This document shows, in pieces, positions 31,846-42,945 of a stretch of 64,000 nt of DNA. Under the pieces are notes generated by a model. It saw nothing but the letters and a program-made list of their open reading frames with translations, was not told where the DNA came from and did no database searches. The position numbers were made by a program, and so were the translations under genes. Where the stretch lies: contig NC_082697.1 in assembly GCF_949987515.2 (NCBI RefSeq), positions 24,745,730 to 24,809,729 on the forward strand, given 5' to 3'. This stretch comes from Delphinus delphis. Taxonomy: Eukaryota; Chordata; Mammalia; Artiodactyla; Delphinidae. The number at the start of each line of letters is the position of its first letter. Positions within the stretch are counted from its first letter, which is position 1.

Positions 31846-34039
31846 CTTTTATTTAATGATGGTTACACCATTACTCATGGGGCTGCATCCTCCCTTGCGC
31901 TGCCAGTGAATACTGGCTTCCATTGACTCTCAAAGGTCCTGCTTCCTTGATGATGACCACTGATAGAAGTCTTACCCAGAGTGTGGAGAATCTGTGAATG
32001 ATCATTCATTTTCTGGTCCAATTTACAACTTGGAATTTTTAGTTGTTAGTATAGAACAACACGTCTTGTAACCATGTCTTCCCTTGAACACTTTGGGTCC
32101 CAATTCACTGCATTCCTAAAATGGGATCTGTTTCAGTGTTGACTTCACTCCTGCCTACTACACCCCACTACCACTGGGGAGCATAGATGAGGAGCCCATG
32201 GGTGGAGCAAGAAGAGTTCCATACATGCAGAAACTGTTTGTCCTCATCCAGCAAAGCCTGAGGCCACCCCAGAAGAGCAGGACTTGCTTTATCACTCAGA
32301 GGCAAGGAAGGACACTGATAGGCCCGTGGACACTGCAGAACAATGAGTAGGCACAGCCACACCCAGAGGACTGTCTGACACCTGACTCAAGGCCTGCAGA
32401 AAGGTTGGAGTCAAAGAGCAGAAAGTGCACAGGGTAAGGACACCTGTTGCCACCCTGCAACCATGGGTGCTGCAGACCAGAGGTGGCACTATAGTCTGAA
32501 CACAGATGTGTGAGAGCCACTGCCCAGGCCCATGTATATGGGTCAGGCCCGAGGGTCAGTGGTAGGCCATTAATAGCCCAGAGCTCCAAACCCCTCCTGC
32601 ATCTCTTGTGAGTCACTCAAACTCTGTGTCCGCATCATTCTAGAAACTCAATCTCATGTGCTACCGCAAAAGGAATACCACACCAGCCAGAGAGAGTTTT
32701 CTGCTCCTGTGCCACCCTCCTGAAGCAGGTCCTGCTGCGAGGCCCCAGGACCACCCCACAGGCACGATCCTGGAGCTCCTCAGGTCATCTGGTCAACCCC
32801 ACAAGTTGGGTAGAGGGTTGCAGACCACTCTGAAGGGGCGAAGTAGGACAGAAACCCACGCAGACCCCAGTTCAGGCTCAGGGAGACCCATGCAGATGGC
32901 ACTGCCCACCCTAGCCAGTCCTAGCCCCCAGAGGTATTCTTAGAGAAATTTCAGGTATGTTTCTGGCAACTAGGACTTAACATAGAACCAGGTCTGGGCT
33001 TAGGGCACCAGACCTGAATACTACTGCTAGCCCCATCTGGTCTCAGACACCAAAAGGGGGCTTCCTTTGAGAAAGGCACTCCAAAGTGCAGGGCCCCTCA
33101 GGTGTGAGGCTGAAGCAGGAGCCCACACCTGCCTGGGTCTCAGGGCAGTACTGAGTGGGAGCTAGCTGTGTGTGGAAACCAGATTCACAGTTCAGCTTGA
33201 CACATTCACTGAGCCCCTGCTAAGAGCCAGACACAGGGTGGAGACAAATTTGAAAGCTGTTAGGCCACAGTGCATTGCATGTTGAGGTGCTGCCAGAGCA
33301 ATTACCCCCTGGTTGCGTGGCATTGCTTCACTCCTTTCCAGATTGTCTGAAATGGAGAGCAGCCCCATGCACCCAAGGGCCTGTTTACACCTCACTGCAT
33401 CCACTATTTTATTCCATTCCATAAATATTAAATAACAGGAAACACCGAGGTTTATTGTGTATTCCAGGCTTTTGTTTATATCTCATTAGTTTCTAGATAG
33501 AGCTACTGGGTGGGGAGTGGGGAGTGTGGAGACAGTGAGAAGCCCAAAGAGGTGCATCAGGAGGAGCCCATCCCAAGACTGGGGATTGTCAGTGAAGACA
33601 GTTCTCTTTCTAGCCTCCTCCCTCTTGGGTTCCTTTCATACCTCATGCCTTAGGAAAGACACCACTGGTTGTAAGAAGGAGAAAATGACTCAGAAAACGA
33701 GACTCCTGAGTGCTCACGTGAGGAGACAGAGATAACAGCAAGGCAGATAACTATGGCACTTATGTTCAGCTGAGAAGAGGGCTGAATAGCTTGCAAAACA
33801 GGGGGATTTCAGAGAATTATTGAAGGAGAAGAGAAGGAAAGCTGCAGTGTGGGAGGGTACAGACCAGGAATTCTAATGAGTGCCTGCTCTGTGACGTGAG
33901 AGGCAAACCCCCTTCTCTGTCTCCCATGAAAACTTCAGTGAAACATCTTTCTCAGTAATGTCCTGTGTATTCCCAAAGCTCCTTCATGCCCAAAGCTCCA
34001 CCAACGGAAAGCCATTGGAGGTTGTATTTCTTCCCTAGG
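31846..34039. other. About 2.2 kb unassigned block
   Basis: The longest stretch here with no confident repeat. A possible antisense L2/MIR piece lies at 33195-33245 (TTCACTGAGCCCCTGCTAAG, AGCCAGACACAGGG). Short ORFs (up to 106 codons) overlap on both strands in the GC-richer part 32290-32945 without recognisable domains or convincing splice sites. Confidence 0.3.
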
Positions 34040-34475
34040 GTTGCCTTAGAAAATCACCATCAACGTGGTGACTTAAAACAACAGAAATTTACTCTCTCAC
34101 AGTTCTAGAGGCCAGAAGCGCAAAATCAAGGTGTTATCAGGACCTTACTCTTTCCAGAGGCTTTAGGCTCTTCCAGCTTCTGGCAGCTCCCGGAATTCCT
34201 GGCTTGTGGTCAAATCACTCCAGCCTCTGCCTCCATCTCCATCTCCATCTTCTTGCCTTCTCCTCTGTTATCTCCTCTTCTGTTTCTTATAAAGATACTG
34301 ATCACTGAATTTAGCGCTCACTCCAATGATCCAGGATCATCTCATCTCAAAATCCTTAATTACAACTGCAAAAACCTTTTTCCCATTAGGTCACCTTCAC
34401 AGGTTCTGTGGATTAGGATGTGACCATGTCTTTTTAAGGGAGCCACAGTTCAACTCATTGCTGGGGTAACAACTG
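34040..34475 (-). mobile_element. MaLR LTR, MLT1-like
   Basis: CTAGGGTTGCCTTAGAAAAT, GGTGACTTAAAACAACAGAA, CTCTCACAGTTCTAGAGGCC, TCTTATAAAGATACTGATCA, CCATTAGGTCACCTTCACAG, GAGCCACAGTTCAACTCATT: antisense, diverged but complete. Contains a short (CTCCAT)n run near 34229. Confidence 0.75.
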
Positions 34476-34494
34476 ATACTGAAGATTTGGGAAC

Positions 34495-35300
34495 TGTTAA
34501 AAAACAAAATTCGGGGCTTCCCTGGTGGTGCAGTGGTTAAGAATCCGCCTGCCAATGCAGGGGACATGGGTTCAATCTCTGGTCCCGGAAGATCCCACAT
34601 GCTATGGAGCCACTAAGCCCATGTGCCAAAACTACTGAGCCTGTGCTCTACAGCCCGCGAGCCACAGCTACTGAGCCCACGTGCCACAACTACTGAAGCC
34701 CACGCACCTACAGTCTGTGCTCCGCAACAAGAAAAGCCACTGCAATGAGAAATCCGCGCACCACAACGAAGAGTAGCCTCCGCTTGCCGCAACTAGAGAA
34801 AGCCCACGCACAGCAACAAGACCCAACACAGCCAAAAATTTAAAAAACAAACAAATAAACAATATATTTTTTAAAAAAACAAAATTCAACTGAGTAAATT
34901 TTAAAGATCTTATTGGCTTTATTCAATGATTCATGGATCCGGCAGCATCCCATCTATCAGACAGAAAGGGGCTCAAAGGAGCTGTATGAAATGAAAGAAT
35001 TTTATAGGCAGAAGGGAACAGGAACAAGAAACTTATACTAGGCAAAAAGTGGGTTGGTTATGTCAAGGTCACTTTCCTTTAGGGGATGGCAGGCGTCTGT
35101 CAGGCAGGTTACCTAACTAGTGCTGATCAGGTGATTCCTGATTGACTGAGTTAAGATTCCATTCCTGGGAGAGTCAAAACTGTAATTAAGTTAATTCTTG
35201 GTTTGGAGACCTGGGGCTTAGCATAAGCGACTACATTTGGGGCCTGTTGTCTTGTTTCTAACAGAACAAAGAAAAGGAGGTGTCATCACAGGATGAACAA
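34495..35300 (-). mobile_element. LTR-like element with a SINE near its edge
   Basis: Starts TGTTAAAAAACAAAATTC, continues after the SINE as AACTGAGTAAATTTTAAAG, TTGGCTTTATTCAATGATTC, GGCAGCATCCCATCTATCAG, AATTTTATAGGCAGAAGGG, TTAAGATTCCATTCCTGGG. This resembles an antisense retroviral-type LTR; the far limit is unclear. Confidence 0.45.
34513..34875 (+). mobile_element. CHR-type SINE, long subfamily
   Basis: GGGCTTCCCTGGTGGTGCAG, GGTTCAATCTCTGGTCCCGG, then the extended tail section 'CCACAACTACTGAAGCCCAC ... AGAGAAAGCCCACGCACAG'. Perfect 12-bp TSD AAAACAAAATTC at 34501-34512 and 34876-34887. Confidence 0.95.
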
Positions 35301-35918
35301 TGTGTTTAAATCGAGCATTAGACATGGCTGTGGCCAATGTTCCCCGCCTGGGCACATCTTCTTGGGTACCCGACTCCTTTCACCCTGGCCTGTTGCCAAA
35401 TTCTCTCTTCTCCATCTCCCCTCTGTATGTGATGTACAAAAATCTGTTAAAACAAAGTGCTAAATAAGGGTTGATAATAAGGCAAAGATATGAGGCAAAT
35501 ACAAAAGACAATACTTAGATAAAAGTGCAAATCCCTGGTGCTTAATCACTAACAGCAGAACAGCAAGGCTGGACCCTCAGCAGGTATCATCTGCATAATC
35601 AATAGGTCTCTTGAAACACTCTCCCAAGCAGAAGAGCAATTCTCTCTCAAGGAAGAACTCTAACATCTGTCTGTAGAGAGCAGTAAGCACAGACTGCTTA
35701 TAAAATAACAAGCTTTCTCCCAGCACCTGAAAGTCTTGAAACTGACCCCTCTGGTTTCCTGTGAAGCTGATCAGACAGAGAACTTGGGCTTCCCTGGCTC
35801 CTTGTTCAGGAAGGGATTTTGCAGAGACCAGGAGAGTTCTCCCTCCACAGAACATTCAGTTAGGCCATGGCCATCCATGTTTTCTCTTTAGGTCTTCAAG
35901 TTGTTCCAAAGAGAAAAG
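35301..35918. other. Unassigned; possibly ERV-related
   Basis: Follows the LTR-like element without a clear end. No gag, pol or env motif is visible. An antisense 92-codon frame (35577-35855) has no recognised domain. Confidence 0.3.
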
Positions 35919-35930
35919 CAACCCTAGCAT

Positions 35931-36282
35931 TCTTCTTTTTATAAATTTATTTATTTATTTTTGGCTGGGTTGGGTCTTTGTTGCTGTGTCTGGGCTTTCT
36001 CTAGTTACCGCGAGCAGGGGCTACTCTTCGTTGTGGTGCATGTGCTTCTCACTGCGGTGGCTTCTCTTGTGGCGGAGCACGGGCTCTAGGCACATGGGCT
36101 TCAGTAGTTGTGGCATGCGGGCTAAGTAGCTGTGGCTCACAGGCTCTAGAGCGCAGGCTCAGTAGTTGTGGTGCACAGGCTTAGCTGCTCTGCGGCATGT
36201 GGGATCTTCCCGGACCAGGGCTCAAACCCATGTCCCCTGCATTGGCAGGCAGATTCTTAACCACTGTGCCACCAGGGAAGCC
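35931..36282 (-). mobile_element. CHR-type SINE, long subfamily
   Basis: TTTATTTATTTATTTTTGGC, GGGTTGGGTCTTTGTTGCTG, CCAGGGCTCAAACCCATGTC, TGCCACCAGGGAAGCC. Perfect 12-bp TSD CAACCCTAGCAT at 35919-35930 and 36283-36294. Confidence 0.96.
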
Positions 36283-36378
36283 CAACCCTAGCATATTTAT
36301 GTCAGTTATTTTTGAGTGTTGGGTTTTATGGGGAAGGGACATCCCCTCTCTGGGTTCACTTTTTCTGTCACTAACTGT

Positions 36379-37375
36379 GATATTGTGCTTTATAGTAAGA
36401 AATATATATTTGGTCTTCTTCCCTGTTTCTGGCACAGAGCTCCTAAACCTTTGGAATTTCCTAAGTGATAAGAGCTATAAGGTGAAAGGAGCGTCTTTTT
36501 TTTTTTTTTTTTTTTGGCCCTGCCACGCAGCTTGCGGGATCTCTGTTCCCCAAGCCAGGGATTGAACTCGGCTTCGGCAGTAAAAGCCGGGAATCATAAC
36601 CACTAGGCCACCAGGGAACTCCCAAAAGGAGCATCTTCTGATATTCATAACAAGCCCCTTTCAACTACACCTGAGTTTATGTTAATGAATGAGGTGACTC
36701 TTGGAAAGCCCTTAAGGATGACGGCTTGTATCCAGGGGAACCAACCTGAAATAGAGCATTGATACTTTCAGTCCCACCTCCCATGACCTCCAGGGAAGGG
36801 AGATGAGTTGGAGCTTTGAGTTTAATCACCAATTAACAATGATTTAATCAATTGCACCCGTGTACCGAAGCCTCCATAAAAACCCAAAAGGACAGGGCTC
36901 AGTAAGGTTCTGGGTTGGTGAACACGTGGAGGTGCTGCGAGGGAACACGTGATGTGCTCGCTCAGAGAAAGCACGGAAGCTCCAAGCCCCTTCCCCACAA
37001 ACCTTGCCCTATGTATCTCTTCCATTTGGATGCTCATTTGTATCCATTAATATCCTTTGTAATAAACCAGTAATCTAGTAAGTGAACTGGTTGCCTGAGC
37101 TCTGTGAGCTACTCTAGCAAATTAATCGAACCTGAGGAGGGGTCATGGGAACCTTGATTTATAGCTGGTCGGTCAAAAGTACCAGGTGACAACCTGGACT
37201 TTTGATCGGCATCTGAATTGGGGGTAGGACGACAGTCTTGGGAGACTGAGCCCTTAACCTGTGCCATCTTTCCCTCTCTCCAGGAAGACAGTGTCAGAAT
37301 TGAGCTAAATTTGTAGGACATCAGTCAGCGTCCACTGAGAATTGGAGAATTGCTTGGTGGTGTTGGAAAAACACA
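36379..37375 (+). mobile_element. Endogenous retrovirus-type LTR, about 870 bp plus a SINE
   Basis: Begins TGTGATATTGTGCTTTATAG and ends about AAAAACACACA. Contains CCTCCATAAAAACCC (TATA-like), TTTGTAATAAACCAGTAATC (polyadenylation-like AATAAA) and a U5-like part with GGCATCTGAATTGGGGG. No internal viral genes adjoin it, so it looks like a solo LTR. A SINE interrupts it at 36498-36624. Confidence 0.7.
36498..36624 (-). mobile_element. CHR-type SINE, short form
   Basis: 22-base T-run, GGCCCTGCCACGCAGCTTGC, CCAGGGATTGAACTCG, GGCCACCAGGGAACTCCC. TSD AAAGGAGCGTCTT / AAAGGAGCATCTT (one mismatch) at 36485-36497 and 36625-36637. Confidence 0.94.
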
Positions 37376-37380
37376 CAAGA

Positions 37381-37749
37381 GGACTTCCCTGGGGGCACAG
37401 TGGTTAAGAATCCGCCTGCCAATGCAGGTGACACGGGTTCGAGCCCTGGTCCGGGAAGATCCCACATGCCGCGGAGCAACTAAGCCCGTGTGCCGTAACT
37501 ACTGAGCCTGAGCTCTAGACCCCGAGAGCCACAACTACTGAGCCTGAGTGCCACAACTACTGAAGCCCGCGCACCTAAAGGCTGTGTTCCGCGACAAGAG
37601 AAGCCACCGCAATAAGAAGCCCGCACACCGCAACAAAGAGTAGCCCCCGCTCAGCGCAACAAGAGAAAGCCTGCATGCAGCAACGAAGACCCAATGCAGC
37701 CCAAAACAAATAAATAAATAAATTTATTAAAAGAAGAAAACACACACAC
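37381..37749 (+). mobile_element. CHR-type SINE, long subfamily, with CA-expanded tail
   Basis: GGACTTCCCTGGGGGCACAG, GGTTCGAGCCCTGGTCCGGG, extended 3' section, AAATAAATAAATAAATTTA tail, then (AC)n. The TSD ACACACAAGA at 37371-37380 recurs at 37750-37759; the CA run grew at the junction. Confidence 0.93.
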
Positions 37750-37759
37750 ACACACAAGA

Positions 37760-37939
37760 CTAACACAAGGAGGGGGGACCCCAGGACATCTGCATAGAGA
37801 CCTCAGATGTTGTTCCCTTTTATCTGTTTCAATACAGGACTTTTTGTCAGATTTCATTTGAAATAAGTTTAAAGACTCGTAAACTCAACGATTTCTAAGG
37901 GCTCCATCCAGTTCTAGAGGAAGGGAGATCTTGTAGGAT
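37760..37939. other. Unassigned sequence
   Basis: Short unrecognised gap. Confidence 0.3.
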
Positions 37940-38110
37940 CGCTTAGGTCAGTCCTTCTCAAGCTTCAAAGTGTATATGAATCACCTGAGGATCTTGTTAA
38001 AATGCAGATTCAGCAGATCTAGGATGGGATCTGAGAGTCTGCATTTCTAAACAGCTCCTGGGTGATACTGATGCTGCTGGTCCATGGACCACACTTTTAA
38101 GTTGCAAAGA
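37940..38110 (+). mobile_element. MER5A-like hAT-Charlie element
   Basis: CAGTCCTTCTCAAGCTTCAA, GAATCACCTGAGGATCTTGT, TAAAATGCAGATTCAGCAG, TCTGAGAGTCTGCATTTCTA, GCTGCTGGTCCATGGACCAC: the full MER5A layout. Confidence 0.88.
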
Positions 38111-38114
38111 TATA

Positions 38115-38370
38115 GGCCATAGAAAGTTCTATTGCTTTTACTCTGAATGAGTTGAGAGCCACTGGAGGGGTTTGGGTGGACAGATGACAAGATCTGATAC
38201 ACATTTTTAAAGGATCACTCTGGCTGCTGGGAGGAAAATAGATGTGGGGGACGGGTAGGGGGTGGTGAGGGTAGAAACAGGAAGGCTAAGAGGATATTGC
38301 AATAACCCAAGTGACAGATGCAATAATCCAGTTGAGAGACTCATTAAGAGTTCATGCAAATGTTTTAACC
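38115..38370 (-). mobile_element. L2/CR1-like LINE fragment, antisense
   Basis: GAGAGCCACTGGAGGGGTTT, ACAAGATCTGATACACATTT, GGATCACTCTGGCTGCTGGG, GATATTGCAATAACCCAAGT. It matches the antisense of the LINE coding region of the type at 47985-49435. Confidence 0.6.
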
Positions 38371-38500
38371 TTTGATTGATTGATTGATTTTTGGCTGTGC
38401 TGTGCTGCTTGCGGGATCTTAGTTCCCCAACCAGGGATTGAACCCAGGCCCCCTGAAGTGGAAACACAGAGTCCTAACCACTGGACTGCCAGAGAATTCC
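38371..38500 (-). mobile_element. CHR-type SINE, short form
   Basis: (TTGA)n tail, TTTTGGCTGTGCTGTGCTGC, CCAGGGATTGAACCCAGGCC, GGACTGCCAGAGAATTCCC. No clean TSD; likely one of the older copies. Confidence 0.9.
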
Positions 38501-39084
38501 CAATCTTTTAAATTTAATATTTAAAACTGTTTCCCAAAATATAGGACATATATCAATGGTGGTATATGAGATCATTTTAGGAAGGATAAAAAGTAATCAT
38601 GTTTTATTTTTAATAGTTATGTGTTTATCACAAGTATTTTTGGTTTTCATTTTTAGTGATGATATACAGTTATTGTTTATAATAAACGTTTTCAGCTTTA
38701 TAAAATGGGAGTTGATTTAAAGTAAAACAGCAAGTAAATTTGCAGTGGCGATACACACATATAGCAAATATGAAGGCAGCTCCCAAATGCCTGAGTCTGG
38801 GAAACGCTGACTTTAAAATTTATTAAATTATTACTGGTGGTTTATTTATTTCATAGGGTAATTTTTTTCTTGAAGAATACATCTCACATTCCCTAACAAA
38901 AGACAGTGAGAGATTTGGAACCAAAATTTGACACTGGCTTTGCAAGCTACCTTTCAAAAATGCATCCCAGCGTTTAATAAACATTTGCTTCTCACAAAGT
39001 CATTGTCCAGAAGGATAGCACTTTAGTAACACAGGGCACAGTTGGAGGGTCACCCATGATGACTGATCCAGGGGGAATGAGCTG
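38501..39084. other. Unassigned AT-rich sequence
   Basis: Strongly AT-rich 38500-38900. No element identified. Confidence 0.3.
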
Positions 39085-39238
39085 GCCTCCAGTTAAAGCA
39101 GTGTCCTCAAGTCCGGCAGAACATAGAATCACCTTTTTTTTTAAAAAAAAAAAAAAAGCCCAGATCAATTACTTGAGAATCTCTGAGGGTGGGATCTGGG
39201 TACCTTTGTGCTTTGAAAGCTCCCAAGTGATTCTGTGC
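39085..39238 (+). mobile_element. MER5A-like relic with an A/T-run insertion
   Basis: AAAGCAGTGTCCTCAAGTCC, CATAGAATCACC, then T/A runs, CCCAGATCAATTACTTGAGA, GGGATCTGGGTACCTTTGTG, GCTCCCAAGTGATTCTG: diverged MER5A. Confidence 0.7.
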
Positions 39239-39269
39239 CTGTCCATCACCTTGTTCCTGGGTACAGAGG

Positions 39270-39455
39270 AGAGGGTATGGCTTTTGGAATAAGACAGACC
39301 TGGGTTCAAACCTCCCACTTGAATGCTGTGTGAACTGAGCTGCTTATTTGACCTTTCGGAGCCTCTCATGCCTCATCTGTACGTGAGAGTAGTCATACCC
39401 ACCCCCTAGCGTTGCCGTGATGATTCAGTGATGCAAGATCGGTCACAGTTTAATA
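39270..39455 (+). mobile_element. MIR SINE
   Basis: AGACAGACCTGGGTTCAAAC, GCTGTGTGAACTGAGCTGCT, CTCATGCCTCATCTGTACGT, CCCTAGCGTTGCCGTGATGA: sense MIR. Confidence 0.85.
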
Positions 39456-39487
39456 TCAGTTTTAATTGAACCATTGCTCTCTTGCTC

Positions 39488-39625
39488 TTTTTTGTGTGTG
39501 TGTGTGCCCACTTCACGAGACTTGTGGGATCTTCATTCCCTGACCAGGGATCCAACCAGGTCCTTGGCAGTGAAAGCCCAGAGTCCTAGCACACAGTCCT
39601 AGCCGCCGGACCACCAGGGAATTCT
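39488..39625 (-). mobile_element. CHR-type SINE, short form with (TG)n
   Basis: (TG)n tail-side run, CACTTCACGAGACTTGTGGG, CCAGGGATCCAACCAGG, GGACCACCAGGGAATTCTC. The segment AGTCCTAGC is duplicated within it (AGAGTCCTAGCACACAGTCCTAGCC). Confidence 0.88.
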
Positions 39626-39699
39626 CATTTTTTTTTTAACAGAACATTATAAGTAAAGCACAAGCTTTCTTTGTACACCTCCCAGAATCCTGGTCCATG

Positions 39700-40090
39700 T
39701 CCCCTTTCCTGATATTGAATTTGGCAGGTGGCTTCCAGACCTTTTAAAAATACACTTATGTATTTTATAGAAACCCATAGAAAATATGTAATGTTGTTTG
39801 TGTTTTTAGTAAATAAGTGGGTTTTTTTTTTACTGTATATGTGATTATGGAACTTTTTTATGCAACAACATGTTTGCAAGACTTACCCATGTTGTTATAT
39901 AGAGCTAAGTTCATTCCTTTTAGCTCCTCTGTAATATTCCTTTGTAAAACTGTACCATAATTTATATAGCTATTTTGCTATTGATAAGCATTTAAATTCT
40001 TTCCAACTTCTTGTCATCACAAAGCTACCAAGGACATTCTTGTACCTATCTCCACATACTCATGTGTACTTTTCACTTTACAAATTACTC
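39700..40090 (-). mobile_element. Old L1 (L1M-type) fragment
   Basis: TATAGAGCTAAGTTCATTCC, CTCTGTAATATTCCTTTGTA, CTGTACCATAATTTATATAG, GATAAGCATTTAAATTCTTT: antisense L1 3' region. Confidence 0.65.
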
Positions 40091-40345
40091 TTCATTTACT
40101 CACCAGTGGAATGAGCTCTGGATTGGGAGTCATTGGATTTTGGAACTTTGGGACTTTGGACCTCTGAGTCCTAGGCTCTCCATCCTAGGCAAGGTCTCTA
40201 TCCCCTTTCCACCATGATTCTCTCACCTTAACCACTCCACCCGCCCTGTCACTGAGCTTCTGTCTCCGGCCCAGTCTCTGGTTCCTTCCAGTCCACTGCT
40301 AACATCAGCCGTCATGTCATTCTCCTACTTAAAATCCTCCACCAG

Positions 40346-40547
40346 GGCTTCCCTGGTGGCGCAGTGGTTGAGAGTCCGCCTGCCGATGCACGGGACACGG
40401 GTTCGTGCCCCGGTCCGGGAAGATCTCACATGCCACAGAGCAGCTGGGCCCATGAGCCATGGCCGCTGAGCCTGCGCGTCCGGAGCCTGTGCTCCACAAC
40501 AGGAGAGGCCACAACAGTGAGAGGCCCGCGTACCGCAAAAAAAACCC
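40346..40547 (+). mobile_element. CHR-type SINE, young 205-bp subfamily
   Basis: GGCTTCCCTGGTGGCGCAGT, GGTTCGTGCCCCGGTCCGGG, GAGCCATGGCCGCTGAGCCT, GAGAGGCCCGCGTACCGCAA. Perfect 15-bp TSD AAAATCCTCCACCAG at 40331-40345 and 40548-40562: the best-marked insertion in the window. Confidence 0.97.
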
Positions 40548-40734
40548 AAAATCCTCCACCAGCTGTAGAGCCCAGCCCTGGTGACAACAGAGCTTGCACA
40601 GGTGAGATGTGGGAGGCCCAGGGGTGGTAAGACAGGCATTGGCATTGAGAAGGGCCACAGGGGACAGCACAGAAACACAGTGACCTGGAAATGACCCTCC
40701 TAGAGAACTCCCCACTGATCACTCAAAAACTCCT

Positions 40735-41195
40735 CCCTGTGAAGTCTACCTGGGCGTGACTGTTCCTCCTCCACCCCCACCTCTCATACTCTCACGGTAC
40801 TATGTCCTGCTACTATTTCAGCACTTTGCACCCTGAATTTTATTTTATTTTTTACTTATTTATTTATTTAGGCTGTGCCAGGTCTTAGTTGCAGCATGCG
40901 GGCTTCTTAGCTGCAGCATGAGAACTCTTAGCTGCGGTATGCATGTGGGATCTAGTTCCCTGACCAGGGATCAAACCCGGCCCCCCTGCATTGGGAACAC
41001 AGAGTCTCACCCACTGGACCACCAGGGAAGTCCCTGTACCCTGAATTTTAGCATGTTATCTTCCTGCCTGTCTCCCCTTTGGCCTGTGAACTCTTTGAAT
41101 GCTGGGAGTGTGTCTCTGAATTCTCAGTGGCCAGACAGGGCTTGAATCAAGCTTTAGGTATAATCAGTGTTTACTGAATAACCAATGAGCTTGGG
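40735..41195 (+). mobile_element. L2 LINE 3' region, split by a SINE
   Basis: ACTATGTCCTGCTACTATTT, GCACTTTGCACCCTGAATTT, then after the SINE TTATCTTCCTGCCTGTCTCC, TGTGAACTCTTTGAATGCTG and GTGTTTACTGAATAACCAAT: sense L2 3' UTR. Confidence 0.7.
40843..41037 (-). mobile_element. CHR-type SINE, short form
   Basis: TTATTTATTTATTTAGGCTG, GCCAGGTCTTAGTTGCAGCA, CCAGGGATCAAACCCGGCCC, GACCACCAGGGAAGTCCC. Perfect 13-bp TSD ACCCTGAATTTTA at 40830-40842 and 41038-41050. Confidence 0.95.
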
Positions 41196-41369
41196 CTTGG
41201 AGTTTGATGGGCAGGACAAAAGAATAGCCCTGGCAGGTGGCCAGCATCAGGGTGTCCAACACGTGTGCCAATGGGGTCCTGAAGTTGGCAAAGTATAGTT
41301 TGCATCATGCAAAATGTCAGGGGGAAGCCAGACTTCATTCCTAGAAGGGCTGGTGTCTCAAATATCTGT

Positions 41370-41975
41370 CACTACTTCACAGCCATTGCAAGCCTTAGTG
41401 GCTTAAAACAACAATGTACGATTTCTTATGATTCCAAGGGTTGGCCAGACACACCTGGGCAGTCCTTCCATGACATGTTTGCTGGGGTCACTCATGAACT
41501 CAGCTGGGACTGGAACGTTCAAGATGGCAGCTGAGGTGGCTGGGCTTCACTTTTCAGCAGGTTAGTTAGACTTTTTCTCAGTGGCTCAGGGCTCCCAGAG
41601 AGCAGAAGTTGCCAGGTCCCTTAAGGGCTAGGTGTGGAAATGGCAGCAGCGAGTCAAAGCCAAGTCACAAGGCCAGCCCAGATTCCGGGCGGGGGGAACG
41701 GTACCACCTCTTGACCGCGAGGAGCAACGTGTGAGTCCAAGGCTGGGAAGCATTGCTGGTGGCCATCTTTGGAGGCAATCTCCCACAGCTGGAAAGTCTG
41801 GAGCTCTTCTTCCAGGTGCCAGCCTTTATAGTCACTTTATCTAAGTCTTAGGTGGGGGACTAATGGGAGAGGACAGGTGATTTGTGACTTCTGTGGGAGA
41901 GAGGCCCAGCACTTGTGGGAAAAATCCAGAGTGGTCAAGAAATGCCAAGGCTGTCAAAAAGAGGGGGTGATTGAA
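41370..41975 (-). mobile_element. MaLR-type LTR, MLT1-like, antisense
   Basis: CCTTAGTGGCTTAAAACAAC, CTGGGGTCACTCATGAACTC, GTTCAAGATGGCAGCTGAGG, AGTGGCTCAGGGCTCCCAGA, CAAGTCACAAGGCCAGCCCA, AGAGGCCCAGCACTTGTGGG: long diverged LTR of the type at 28925-29425. Confidence 0.65.
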
Positions 41976-42634
41976 GGGACTACAGAGGCACGGCAAAGGA
42001 GGAGGGTCAAGGCTGAGGTTCAGGACTGAGCCCCCTGGATGGCAGAGGGGAACCTCCCTACCTGTGTCAGAGGTGAGCTAGTGCCTGTCATGTCAGGATC
42101 AACATCCACAATCCGATTTTAGTGAGGAGAGGGGAGAAGAAGCCTCTGGAGACATTGCCTCCCATTCTGACCTACCACAGGCGTCACCCTTCCCCACCCC
42201 CCAGGGATGGCTCTGGTCCTCTAACCCCCGCCACGTAAGGACAAGATAATTCCTTAAGTTTCAATCACCCCCAGAATAAAGATATCTGTCCAGTCTCTCT
42301 TGCTAATAAATATTTGAACACCAGTTGCTAATTTTTCCTACTCTCTGCAACAGAGATTAATTGCTATTTTACATTACACTCAACTTCTATTAGTTTAGGA
42401 TTTACTTCCTCAGTGATACCGCTGGCATTGGGCTTGAATAAAACATTTTAACCTAGACAAGCTCATTAAATTCTTGAAAGTGAGTAGACAGAAGAGAGGG
42501 AAAACCCGCCCTAGTTTTGCAGTTTCGAGTGTATCAATTTAAATCCATCTGGGGAGGAAGGTAAATACTGAGTTTTCATCACACAAAGAAAACCTTTTGT
42601 TTTTCTTTTCCATTAAAAAAAATCTCCATGAGCT
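41976..42634. other. Unassigned; AT-motif-rich single-copy-looking block
   Basis: The part 42235-42560 carries many TAAT/ATTA-type motifs (AGAGATTAATTGCTATTTTA, GCTCATTAAATTC) in sequence that resembles no repeat I know. Candidate conserved noncoding DNA only. Confidence 0.3.
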
Positions 42635-42765
42635 GATGAATGTGCGCTAAACTTATTGTGGTAATCATTTCACAATATATGTAAATTAAATCATTATGCT
42701 CTATACCTTAAAATTACACAGTGCCTTATATGAATTATATCTCTAGAAAACTGGGAAAAATTTTT
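42635..42765 (+). mobile_element. L1 3' terminus, sense
   Basis: TGTGGTAATCATTTCACAAT, TAAATCATTATGCTCTATAC, AATTATATCTCTAGAAAACT: the extreme 3' end of an L1. Confidence 0.85.
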
Positions 42766-42945
42766 TTGAAATACATAATGTGTCAGGAAAGTTGATTGTA
42801 AAAATAATGACACTCACACAAAACTTAAAATACTAGAATCTATAGTCAATATGACATGATATGAATAAAAGTATCATTTGCATAAAAATAATTGATTTTG
42901 TTGGAAATAAGTTCAGTGAATTAAAAACAAAAGTGGATAAACTAG

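Noticed and set aside
32290..32945. Series of 65-106 codon ORFs on both strands
   Set aside because: GC-richer sequence has fewer stops by chance; no start context, domain or splice pair was convincing.
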